In this document: positions 1 through 6,017 of the stretch, one piece after another
Layout of the letters: each line of letters starts with the position of its first letter
Position numbering within the stretch: position 1 is the first letter of the stretch
Assembly: GCA_951800155.1 (NCBI GenBank)
Contig: CATOJL010000041.1
Span: 1-10,170, forward strand
Source: an uncultured Bacilli bacterium
GTDB lineage: Bacteria; Bacillota_I; Bacilli_A; RF39; UBA660
DNA: 10,170 bases
Reading direction: 5' to 3'
Translations under genes and position numbers: made by a program
Notes under the pieces: generated by a model
The model's database searches: none
Told to the model about the DNA's origin: nothing
Seen by the model: the letters and a program-made list of their open reading frames with translations, nothing else

Positions 1-6
1 ACGCAT
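1..6 (-). CDS. Start of a gene leaving the left edge
   Basis: An ATG on the minus strand (plus bases 4-6) follows a good ribosome binding site, AAAGGAGTGA on the minus strand at about 13-23, with normal spacing. Only two codons are inside the window, so the product cannot be named. The promoter and palindrome just upstream fit a regulated gene, possibly a self-regulated repressor, but that is inference. Confidence 0.5.
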
Positions 7-30
7 TTTTTATCACTCCTTTATTTTTAA

Positions 31-50
31 TTTATAGAACATTCTATAAA
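31..50. promoter_or_regulatory. Perfect palindrome, candidate operator
   Basis: TTTATAGAA at 31-39 and TTCTATAAA at 42-50 are exact reverse complements around a CA centre, giving a 9+2+9 palindrome. It sits a few bases downstream of the predicted transcription start of the left-edge gene. A 20-bp dyad of this shape overlapping the start of transcription is typical of dimeric repressors such as TetR or MarR types. No T-tract follows, so it does not look like a terminator. Confidence 0.55.
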
Positions 51-62
51 AGATTTACTTTA

Positions 63-91
63 ATTATAACAAAGATAAAAAAGAAAGTCAT
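63..91 (-). promoter_or_regulatory. Extended -10 vegetative promoter of the left-edge gene
   Basis: On the minus strand a perfect TATAAT (plus 63-68) is preceded by TGT, giving an extended -10. ATGACT at plus 86-91 lies 17 bases upstream as a partial -35. Transcription would start near 56, just before the palindrome at 31-50, and read into the gene starting at 6. Confidence 0.55.
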
Positions 92-182
92 TTTTATTGT
101 TGTAAAAATAGACGTGAAAAAATGAGATTGAAACTACAAAGATATATGACTCTAATATGAAAAGGGGAAGGTTCTTGAATTG

Positions 183-368
183 TTAAAGATAAGTAAAGAA
201 AAAAGGTAGTATACCTTTTCTCATTTCATTAACTGATATGACAAGCTTATTATTATCAATAATTTTGACATCTGAAGCAACTGCTAAATTGGGATTATTC
301 TCTTTATTAACAGTTGCAATGTGTATAGGTTTACCATCTATCAATTCCTTATAATCCAATAGTTTCAT
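183..368 (-). pseudogene. Truncated pyridoxamine 5'-phosphate oxidase-like protein
   Basis: The 61-residue frame begins with residues typical of the N-terminal strands of small FMN-binding split-barrel proteins of the pyridoxamine 5'-phosphate oxidase-like superfamily: a short helix, an HIATVN strand, an acidic/Asn turn with PNLAVAS, then a strand ending ISVNEM. In intact members (usually 120-150 residues) this continues through further strands and helices. Here the frame leaves the family pattern after NEMRK and runs straight into a terminator hairpin, ending ten codons later. The middle and C-terminal half therefore appear deleted. The start at 368 is chosen because AAAGGATGAT lies 8 bases before it; an ATG nine bases further upstream overlaps that binding site. 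It follows the SDR gene by 26 bases and was probably co-transcribed with it. The family call is moderate; the truncation is clear if the family is right. Confidence 0.6.
199..219 (-). terminator. Intrinsic terminator inside the truncated gene's tail
   Basis: An 8-bp stem (plus AAAAGGTA 201-208 with TACCTTTT 212-219) closes a 3-base loop. On the minus strand it is followed by a T run (six A on the plus strand at 199-204). It ends the SDR and oxidase-like transcript but lies inside the last codons of the reading frame, which supports an internal deletion that brought the gene's 5' half next to its old terminator. Confidence 0.7.
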
Positions 369-394
369 TGTAATCATCCTTTCATTTTAATTCT

Positions 395-1128
395 TTAATA
401 GCCACCATCAATTTTAATAACTTCATCATTGATAAAAGAAGCATTATCACTTGCTAAAAAATAAACTATTTTTGCGATTTCTTCTGGTTCAGCAAATCTT
501 TTTTTATAAATTTTATTTCTTTCTTCTTCAATTAAATCTGGTGGTAAATCTTTATTCATATCTGTATTTACCCAACCGGGAGCCACACAGTTTACATTAA
601 TATAGGGAGCATATTGAAGTGCTAAATTGTGTGTAAGGTTTATTAATCCTGCTTTAGATGCATCATAATCAATACTTGTAGGGAAGAAGGAATTAATTCC
701 ATTCGTACTAGAAATATTAATTATTTTGCCATATTTTCTTTTCAGCATCTCTTTTCCTACACATCTACTTACGATAAAAGGCGCAATTAGATTGGTATCT
801 AATGTTTTCTTAAAATCTTCTATAGTTCGCTCATCAAACTCTTTATCAATTGCAATACCTGCATTATTGACAAGCACATCAATTTTCCCAAATGTACTTA
901 TAATCGTATTTATCATATGTTCTACTTGTTTTTCATCGGTAATATCTGCCTTTAATGGAAGAACTTGTGTAGAGTATTTTTTTTCCAAATCTTTTTTTAA
1001 TGCATATGCTTCTTTTTCACTTGTTAGGTAGTTAACTACAACATAATATTCATGTTGTGCAAATTCTATACAGATTGCTTTTCCAATACCTTTCCCCCCC
1101 CCGTTACTAAAACAACTTTTTTCTTCAT
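395..1128 (-). CDS. SDR-family NAD(P)-dependent oxidoreductase, frameshifted at a G9 run
   Basis: This is a classical short-chain dehydrogenase (FabG-like Rossmann enzyme), which would be 244 residues if one base is added. Starting at the ATG at 1128 (AAGGA binding site upstream), the protein opens with the cofactor loop TGGGKGIG, but the run of nine G inside that loop (plus 1094-1102) shifts the frame, and the 1128 start yields only about 20 codons before a stop. With ten G the frame joins exactly to the downstream part, without internal stops. Restored numbering gives NNAG at 88-91, the catalytic Ser near 141 and YxxxK with Tyr155 and Lys159, then the APG turn and a C-terminal IDGGY. As the sequence stands, only a TTG at 988 could start the C-terminal 197 residues, which lack the nucleotide-binding loop. 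It may be an off-phase variable gene, a recent pseudogene or a sequencing error. The substrate cannot be told. Confidence 0.85.
1094..1102 (-). repeat. Nine-G homopolymer inside the SDR cofactor loop
   Basis: Nine C on the plus strand (nine G on the coding strand) stand out in an AT-rich window. Length nine breaks the SDR frame; length seven or ten would restore it. Such tracts can change length by slipped-strand mispairing, and they are also a common place for sequencing errors. Confidence 0.9.
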
Positions 1129-1159
1129 ATTCTTCTTCCTTTCATAAATAATAAAATAA

Positions 1160-1193
1160 ATTCTTATTTTATTATAACATATATTTTAAGAAT
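1160..1193 (-). promoter_or_regulatory. SDR promoter with -10 inside an inverted repeat
   Basis: The minus strand has TATAAT (plus 1171-1176) preceded by TGT, an extended -10. No good -35 is visible. Arms ATTCTTA (1160-1166) and TAAGAAT (1187-1193) are exact reverse complements flanking the -10. They could be half-sites of a regulator, or together with the T-rich stretch downstream a weak terminator for the gene ending at 1204. I favour a promoter for the SDR gene. Confidence 0.5.
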
Positions 1194-1203
1194 AAATGAT
1201 GAC

Positions 1204-4200
1204 TTATTCGAATGAGTTAGAATTATGTTTTTTTAATAAAGAATAGGCCGTATTAAAATAAGGAACATTCCATAAATCTTTATCCCCAATAATAGTTATT
1301 CTATATTTTGCCCTAGACACAGCAACATTTAAAATATTTGGTGTTTTACTAGCCCAAGAAACAGCATTTTTACTCTTTTTATCACAACCTAGAATAAGAA
1401 TAACCTCATTTGCTTCTTTTCCTTGAAAAGTATGAACGGTTCCACAACTATCCTTTAACCAATTCTCTATTTCTTTGGAGGTATAATCTAACTTTAGTTT
1501 ATTTAGTTCTTTTAATAAAAATTTATTTGTTTTTTGAGCTACCGTTTTAAAATGAGTAATTATATAAAGATTAGGAAGTTTGTTTTCATTTCTTTTTATA
1601 GCGTTTATTACTAATTCAAGTAATTTGTTTGCTTGTTCTTGTATGAAATGATTTCCTTTGATGAACTCATTTCCGCCAATATCTAACCAACAAGATTTTT
1701 TTATAGATAAGTTTTCTTCTTCACTGTTATCAATAGTTGAACAAATCATTTTTTTATTGTAAGCAATTTCATTTGCTATTGAGAACATAGGTTCTATACA
1801 TCTTCTATGGATAATTAATGGGCAACCGATCCATACATCCTCTTTTTTTGTTCCATAGCAATTTTGATAATCAGCTACGATTTGGGCACTTAAAGTACTA
1901 TCGTGAAAAATAGAACAAACTTTTTTTTCATGATCTAAAATACGATACAATTCTTTAGGGATAGTTGTTACAGGTTCAATTTGAAAGGGATCTCCTAGTA
2001 AAATTGTTTTTCTAAATCGATTGATAACACCAAGAACTGAGGCTGGTGTCGCTTGTCCCGCTTCATCAATAATTAAGAAACCAAGTTCATCTTCCCCAAT
2101 ATCTCCTAAAAATTTTTGAACAGAAGCTAGAGAAGTTGATATTACAGGAACAAATAGAAATAAGGTGGATAATGCCTCCTTGTATACTTGTTTTTTAATA
2201 TTGGCTTCACAGTTCCCATTTAGAATATTGACAAGTAAATGGATATTTTTGTAAAAACTATTTGAATTTAAGATGAAAGCTTTTTGTAATTGAAGGGCGT
2301 ATGCGAATAGTTCTTCTCTTAAAGTATCATAAACTTTATTTGTCCAAGGACAAGCTTCTTGAGAATCCTTGTTTAAGGAAATGTTTTCGTAAAAACTAGA
2401 GTCGGCAATTGTAATACCTTCTTTTTCTTTCATCTCTTTTATTTCTTGTTCAAAATTATCCTTTTTCATTTCCAATTCTTTTCTTTTTTGTGTTAAGGAA
2501 TCCATTTTCTCTTTTTGTGTTTCGAGCTGTTCTTCTAGAGGAATGATTTGTAATTTTAACTGGAAAATAGTATCCTTTTTGTCTTCTATCTTTTGATTTA
2601 ATTCTTTAAACTTTAGAGAATTTGAACTGTTTTTAAATAAAAAGCATATGATTTTTTGAAACCATGATAGTTTCTTTTTTGCATCGAGAAATAGTTCTTC
2701 ATATTTTTCTGCTGTCTGTGTATTTTTTTCGATTTGTAATTGTAGGTGTGTATATTCTTCCTCCATTGCATGGAATGTAATCTGTTCTTCTAATCTTCTG
2801 TTTTCAATTTCTTGTAAGTCCTTTTTTAGTTGCTCTAGAATGAATACATCCTTTTCAATTGATTCTAAAAATTCTTGATATGTTTTAACTTCTTGTAATT
2901 TATCTAAAAATTGTTGTTTACAGGTGGAAAAAGAAATAGGATTTTCTTCTTTGAATTTTTTGAAGGGGACTATGTGATCTATTCCAAACCAAATGGTAGA
3001 TAAAAATTCATTTATGTTCTCTTTCTTTCCAAGTCTGGCCGAAATATATCCCCAGTTTTTATCAGTTGCTTTGGAATGATTTATAAGGGATGTAAAGTAG
3101 ATTTCTGGTATTTCATCTGTATTAAAAAGATTTGTTAATGTTTTTTTTGAAGCAACAGAATCTGCTTTTGGAAGTTCTAGAGAAATATTTTCAACAGCTG
3201 TATTATTATTAGAGGCAACTAAAATACTGTAATGCGCTAAGGAAGGGTCTAATTTGTAAAAGTATTGGTAATACCGATTATTTGATTCTGTAATACTCTC
3301 TTTAGTAAATGCATCATCTGGATAAGAATATGCACACATTTTTATTGCTCTTTCTACAATTAAGGAAGCGATAATTTCTTTTACTAGTGTTGATTTCCCG
3401 CTTCCCGGTGGTCCATTTACAGAAAAAACATTTGTTGGTAATTTTCCATGTGTAAAAAGATTGATGGAAACTTGTTGCATTAAGGAAGGGTGATGTATAC
3501 TCGGCCATTTTCCTAGAGGATAATTTTTTGGAGATAAAATCTTTTTAAGTTCATCTACATTTTTATCGATTTCAATTTCTTTTTCTTTCTCTAAAGAAAG
3601 AAATTTTTGAATTTTCAAGGAAGGATTTTCTTTTATTTCTAATTCATTAATTATTTTATTACATTTCTTTAATTCACTTTCAGTATCTTGATACAGATAT
3701 GGTTTATAAGTATTATCAATTAATAAGAAGAAGTCTAGCATATCATCTAGAAAATTAATCATTTGTTTTTCAATTTTCTTTTCACTAACTCGCGTTTTAC
3801 AATTAGCACATTGATAATAACAATGCTTTTCTCCTGTATGACTTTTACTAGAACAACCACCCATGATAGTACCACACTTTGGGCATTTAATACTTTGCAT
3901 AAAGATATAAGTTTGTTTTCTTTTGTAGTTTTTAAGATTCTTTTGTTTTTGTATTTGAGCAATATTAAATACTTCTTCTTCAATAATTGCTGGGGCAACT
4001 CCAATAAACTTTTGTGATTCTTCAACACTAACTGTTTTTCTATGAACATAATTGCCAATATAAATTTCATTAGATAATATTCTATCAACTAAAGTAGGTA
4101 TCCATTTTCTATTAAGTGCTTTTTCTTCATTTAATATTTTTGTAATAGCATTAGCAGCGACACCTTTAATATATAAATCAAATATTCTTCTAATAACTTC

Positions 4201-4734
4201 GCTTTCAATATCATTGATAACTAATTTTTTATCAACTTTATCATATCCAATAGGTGGACGACCTACAAAATGTCCCTTTTTCACAGCTCCAACCATTCCA
4301 AATTTAGTTCTTTCACTTGTTCTTTCAATTTCTAATTGAGCAAGAATAGTAAGCATTCTAATAAAAAACTTACCATTAGCAGTAGATGTATTAATATCCT
4401 CACACATGCTTTCTAAACTACAATTATTTTCTTCTAAAAATGTACATATCTCCTCTAAATCTTTGATAGAACGAGTAAGTCTATCTAACTTATAAACAAT
4501 TATTTTGTTTATCTTTCCATCTTTAATATCTTGAATCATTTCCTGAAAAGCAGGTCGATTCATATTTTTAGCACTTATTCCTGCATCTTCATACACCTTA
4601 TACACTTCATAATTCTTGTAATCACATAGTTTCAACATTCTTTCCTTTTGTTCATCTAAACTATGACCATTTCTAAATTGATCTTCAGTTGAAACTCTAG
4701 GGTAAAGTCCTACTACATATTTTTTGTCATCCAT
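1204..4734 (-). CDS. Serine recombinase fused to SF1 helicase
   Basis: One uninterrupted 1176-residue frame has two unrelated halves. Residues 1-330 are a large serine recombinase: YxRxS with nucleophile Ser15, a KLDRLTRS helix near 82-89, the recombinase domain with GRPPIGY near 158-164, and a zinc ribbon with Cys284, 287, 309 and 312. After a short helix the usual C-terminal coiled-coil region stops near 365. From about 400 (NYPLGKWPS) the protein matches UPF1/DNA2-like AAA_11/AAA_12 helicases: Walker A GPPGSGKS 441-448, motif Ia near 507-517, a long charged coiled coil around 640-830, DEAGQ at 890-894, GDPFQ at 914-918, HTFQGKE near 1101-1107 and VAVSRAK near 1137-1143. All motor motifs look intact, but the helicase's own N-terminal part is missing. 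The start has AAAGGAG 7 bases upstream. Each half alone would be a DNA-rearranging or a nucleic-acid-unwinding enzyme; the joint activity is unknown. It may be a recombination product or a genuine fusion. Confidence 0.9.
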   Translation of the reverse strand: MDDKKYVVGLYPRVSTEDQFRNGHSLDEQKERMLKLCDYKNYEVYKVYEDAGISAKNMNRPAFQEMIQDIKDGKINKIIVYKLDRLTRSIKDLEEICTFLEENNCSLESMCEDINTSTANGKFFIRMLTILAQLEIERTSERTKFGMVGAVKKGHFVGRPPIGYDKVDKKLVINDIESEVIRRIFDLYIKGVAANAITKILNEEKALNRKWIPTLVDRILSNEIYIGNYVHRKTVSVEESQKFIGVAPAIIEEEVFNIAQIQKQKNLKNYKRKQTYIFMQSIKCPKCGTIMGGCSSKSHTGEKHCYYQCANCKTRVSEKKIEKQMINFLDDMLDFFLLIDNTYKPYLYQDTESELKKCNKIINELEIKENPSLKIQKFLSLEKEKEIEIDKNVDELKKILSPKNYPLGKWPSIHHPSLMQQVSINLFTHGKLPTNVFSVNGPPGSGKSTLVKEIIASLIVERAIKMCAYSYPDDAFTKESITESNNRYYQYFYKLDPSLAHYSILVASNNNTAVENISLELPKADSVASKKTLTNLFNTDEIPEIYFTSLINHSKATDKNWGYISARLGKKENINEFLSTIWFGIDHIVPFKKFKEENPISFSTCKQQFLDKLQEVKTYQEFLESIEKDVFILEQLKKDLQEIENRRLEEQITFHAMEEEYTHLQLQIEKNTQTAEKYEELFLDAKKKLSWFQKIICFLFKNSSNSLKFKELNQKIEDKKDTIFQLKLQIIPLEEQLETQKEKMDSLTQKRKELEMKKDNFEQEIKEMKEKEGITIADSSFYENISLNKDSQEACPWTNKVYDTLREELFAYALQLQKAFILNSNSFYKNIHLLVNILNGNCEANIKKQVYKEALSTLFLFVPVISTSLASVQKFLGDIGEDELGFLIIDEAGQATPASVLGVINRFRKTILLGDPFQIEPVTTIPKELYRILDHEKKVCSIFHDSTLSAQIVADYQNCYGTKKEDVWIGCPLIIHRRCIEPMFSIANEIAYNKKMICSTIDNSEEENLSIKKSCWLDIGGNEFIKGNHFIQEQANKLLELVINAIKRNENKLPNLYIITHFKTVAQKTNKFLLKELNKLKLDYTSKEIENWLKDSCGTVHTFQGKEANEVILILGCDKKSKNAVSWASKTPNILNVAVSRAKYRITIIGDKDLWNVPYFNTAYSLLKKHNSNSFE

Positions 4735-4767
4735 ATTTTTTCTCCTTTCCTATAATTTTTTAACGAC

Positions 4768-4794
4768 AAAAAAACAAGGAAGAATTTCCCTTGT
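4768..4794 (-). terminator. Intrinsic terminator in the leader of the fusion gene
   Basis: On the minus strand ACAAGGGA pairs with TTCCTTGT (one G-T pair) around a 5-base loop and is followed by seven T. It lies between the promoter at 4852-4880 and the start codon at 4734, so transcripts from that promoter must pass it. It could be an attenuator, or the end of a short RNA of roughly 75-80 nucleotides. Confidence 0.7.
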
Positions 4795-4817
4795 GTTAAG
4801 AACTTCAAAATAATTCA

Positions 4818-4848
4818 AATATACGATTATCTAGAATTTTCGTATATT
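4818..4848. promoter_or_regulatory. Inverted repeat at the start of the leader
   Basis: AATATACGA (4818-4826) and TCGTATATT (4840-4848) are perfect 9-base arms around a 13-base centre that contains TCTAGA. It begins at the predicted transcription start. It may be an operator, an RNA hairpin at the 5' end of the leader, or a recombinase recognition site; serine recombinase attachment sites are often imperfect dyads next to the recombinase gene. The sequence alone does not decide. Confidence 0.45.
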
Positions 4849-4851
4849 ACC

Positions 4852-4880
4852 ATAATACCACATTTTTTTAGGACATGCAA
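4852..4880 (-). promoter_or_regulatory. Promoter of the fusion gene leader
   Basis: TTGCAT (plus 4875-4880) and TATTAT (plus 4852-4857) are spaced 17 bases on the minus strand, with TGG directly before the -10, an extended -10 arrangement. Transcription would start near 4845 and give a leader of about 110 bases before the start codon at 4734. Confidence 0.6.
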
Positions 4881-4905
4881 CGGAACGATTTTGAAAATTA
4901 TAGTT

Positions 4906-4926
4906 AAAAATAGCTGTTTAGCCATT
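4906..4926 (-). terminator. Weak terminator after the 97-residue gene
   Basis: On the minus strand AATGGCT pairs with AGCTATT (one G-T pair) around AAAC and is followed by five T. It would end the transcript of the gene at 4960-5253 before the promoter of the fusion gene begins. Confidence 0.45.
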
Positions 4927-4959
4927 ATAAATAAAGGAAAAATAAATTTTAAAAATTTT

Positions 4960-5253
4960 TTAATTTTCTTTTAATAAGTACTCAATTATATTAGTTAATT
5001 CATTTATTGTAATAGTCCTAGATAACTCTTCATCATATAAGTTTGTATCATCATCATAACAAAGTAAAACTATACTTTGAATATTATTACTAATAATTAT
5101 TTTATGTGGTTCATTTAATCCTAAATTAGAGTTATTAAAAACAATATTCTTTCCTGCAATATATTCAATATTTAGTTTGGTAATATTTTTAATTCTTAAT
5201 ATCTTATTTTTTATACACAAAGGAAATTCTAAAAATTCTATGGACACATTCAT
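4960..5253 (-). CDS. Hypothetical 97-residue protein
   Basis: I do not recognise this protein. It has 97 residues, no signal peptide and no membrane segment. The sequence alternates short hydrophobic strands (IEFLEF, IKNITKLNIEYI, NIVFNN, HKIIIS, SIVLLCY) with polar turns, has an acidic stretch DDDTNLYDEE near 67-76, and ends in a helix (NELTNIIEYLLKEN). A small, mainly beta-strand cytosolic protein is suggested. Its start at 5253 has a very good ribosome binding site, AAAGGTGGTGA, 8 bases upstream, which supports expression. It lies directly upstream of the recombinase-helicase fusion on the same strand but is separated from it by a terminator and a promoter. Its own transcript must either read through the strong terminator at 5282-5314 or start in very short sequence after it. 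It could belong to the same accessory module; this is only positional. Confidence 0.6.
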   Translation of the reverse strand: MNVSIEFLEFPLCIKNKILRIKNITKLNIEYIAGKNIVFNNSNLGLNEPHKIIISNNIQSIVLLCYDDDTNLYDEELSRTITINELTNIIEYLLKEN

Positions 5254-5281
5254 TTATATACTCACCACCTTTGCAAAAGAA

Positions 5282-5314
5282 AAAAGTCCATAATATCAAG
5301 TATTACGAACTTTT
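5282..5314 (-). terminator. Strong terminator downstream of tRNA-His
   Basis: Two 14-base arms (plus 5282-5295 and 5301-5314) pair with two G-T pairs around a 5-base loop. On the minus strand the stem is followed by a T-rich tail. It ends the tRNA-His transcript and separates it from the 97-residue gene. Confidence 0.8.
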
Positions 5315-5325
5315 ACTTTAACTTT

Positions 5326-5341
5326 CGCACAAAGGTGTGCG
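5326..5341 (-). other. Stable hairpin after tRNA-His with SD-complementary loop
   Basis: CGCACA and TGTGCG form a perfect 6-bp stem with a 4-base loop. On the minus strand the hairpin includes CACCTTTG (plus 5330-5337), which is complementary to CAAAGGTG in the ribosome binding site of the next gene (plus 5266-5273). It may be a tRNA 3' processing hairpin or, more speculatively, an element controlling the downstream gene. Confidence 0.4.
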
Positions 5342-5353
5342 TAAAATTCAATA

Positions 5354-5430
5354 TGGGGCGCTCTATGGGGATCGAACCCATGCATGCCTGAGTCACAGTC
5401 AGGTGTGTTAACCGCTTCACCAAGAACGCC
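5354..5430 (-). tRNA. tRNA-His (GTG anticodon)
   Basis: The minus strand folds into a complete cloverleaf. The acceptor stem GCGTTCT/AGAGCGC is extended by the extra 5' G opposite C73, the identity mark of histidine tRNAs. The D-arm contains GCGGTTAACAC, the anticodon stem CTGAC.../...TCAG carries anticodon GTG in the loop, and the T-arm has GTTCGAT. The 3' CCA is encoded. The gene has its own promoter, 16 bases upstream, and a strong terminator downstream, so it is probably a single-gene transcript. Confidence 0.95.
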
Positions 5431-5446
5431 ATATCAATACATACAT

Positions 5447-5475
5447 ATTTTAACAAGTTCTAGATTATTTCGCAA
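5447..5475 (-). promoter_or_regulatory. Promoter of tRNA-His
   Basis: On the minus strand TTGCGA (plus 5470-5475) and TAAAAT (plus 5447-5452) are 17 bases apart, and TGT precedes the -10. Transcription would start near 5440, about ten bases before the mature tRNA 5' end. Confidence 0.7.
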
Positions 5476-5522
5476 CCTTTTTTGCATAATTTTTTAAAAT
5501 GTTTTATTTTGGACAATTACCT

Positions 5523-5551
5523 ATACACAATTTACCTATTTCCATATTCTA
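5523..5551 (+). promoter_or_regulatory. Candidate sporulation promoter of the cotJ operon
   Basis: CATATTCTA at 5543-5551 resembles the -10 of mother-cell sporulation sigma factors (CATA...T for sigma-E, CATAnnnTA for sigma-K), with ATAC at 5523-5526 as a weak -35 about 14-16 bases upstream. In Bacillus subtilis the cotJ operon is under sigma-E. No vegetative TTGACA/TATAAT pair is seen here. The match is short, so confidence is low. Confidence 0.35.
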
Positions 5552-5570
5552 AAGTAGAGGAGGAAGAGAT

Positions 5571-6008
5571 ATGAATCAATATTCAAATTCTTTAGACTAT
5601 TATAATTATACAAATAATAATTATAATCAGCCAACGTTTACAGAGGATGCAGATGCGAAGAAATTGTATGACCCATACCAAGGGTTTATAAGAGGAAATA
5701 TGTTTCCTAACTTATATAATGGATATAAAGTAAGTGGTCCTATTCCTTTAGAACCAAAAAATGAAAGAGAAGAAATGTTAATTTATCTTGATGCACTTTG
5801 TTTTGCGGCACATGATATTAGCTTATATTTAGATATTTATCCAAAAGATAAGGATATGTTAGAAGCGTTTGCTAATTACAATAGAGAGGCGAATAAGGTT
5901 ATGGAGCAATATCAAAAAATGTATGGGCCACTTGTTGTAAATAGCGAGGCAAATACAGTCTATCCGTGGGCATGGGATAATAATCCTTGGCCTTGGGAAA
6001 AAATGTAG
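5571..6008 (+). CDS. cotJB: Spore coat protein CotJB with CotJA-like N-terminal part
   Basis: This is a 145-residue coat protein. Residues 67-143 match CotJB: a helix with LDALCFAAHDISLYLDIYP, a second helix with FANYNREANKVMEQY, the YGPL turn and the Trp/Pro-rich end (PWAWDNNPWPWE) that marks the family. Bacillus CotJB has about 87 residues, so the first 65 are extra. Residues 1-22 are rich in Tyr and Asn, and 33-52 (YDPYQGFIRGNMFPNLYNGY) resemble the short CotJA protein, which is normally encoded by a separate gene just upstream. No separate cotJA is seen here, so a CotJA-CotJB fusion is likely. AGAGGAGGAAG precedes the start. The protein acts in the inner spore coat together with CotJC, whose gene follows after 9 bases. 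Confidence 0.9.
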   Translation: MNQYSNSLDYYNYTNNNYNQPTFTEDADAKKLYDPYQGFIRGNMFPNLYNGYKVSGPIPLEPKNEREEMLIYLDALCFAAHDISLYLDIYPKDKDMLEAFANYNREANKVMEQYQKMYGPLVVNSEANTVYPWAWDNNPWPWEKM

Positions 6009-6017
6009 GGGGTTCTT

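Noticed and set aside
726..1031. Open frame of 101 codons on the plus strand opposite the SDR gene
   Set aside because: It is antisense to a protein with clear SDR motifs, has no binding site of its own and no recognisable content.
3314..4088. Several open frames of 64-109 codons on both strands within the recombinase-helicase gene
   Set aside because: They overlap well-supported motifs of the long frame, are low-complexity translations of AT-rich DNA, and lack binding sites.
4744..4778. Second promoter for the fusion gene (TTGTTT with TATAGG on the minus strand) after the terminator
   Set aside because: The -10 is poor and the start would fall within the ribosome binding site.
5354..5430. 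tRNA-His as the integration site of a mobile element
   Set aside because: No duplicated tRNA 3' end was seen in the window, and large serine recombinases seldom use tRNA genes.
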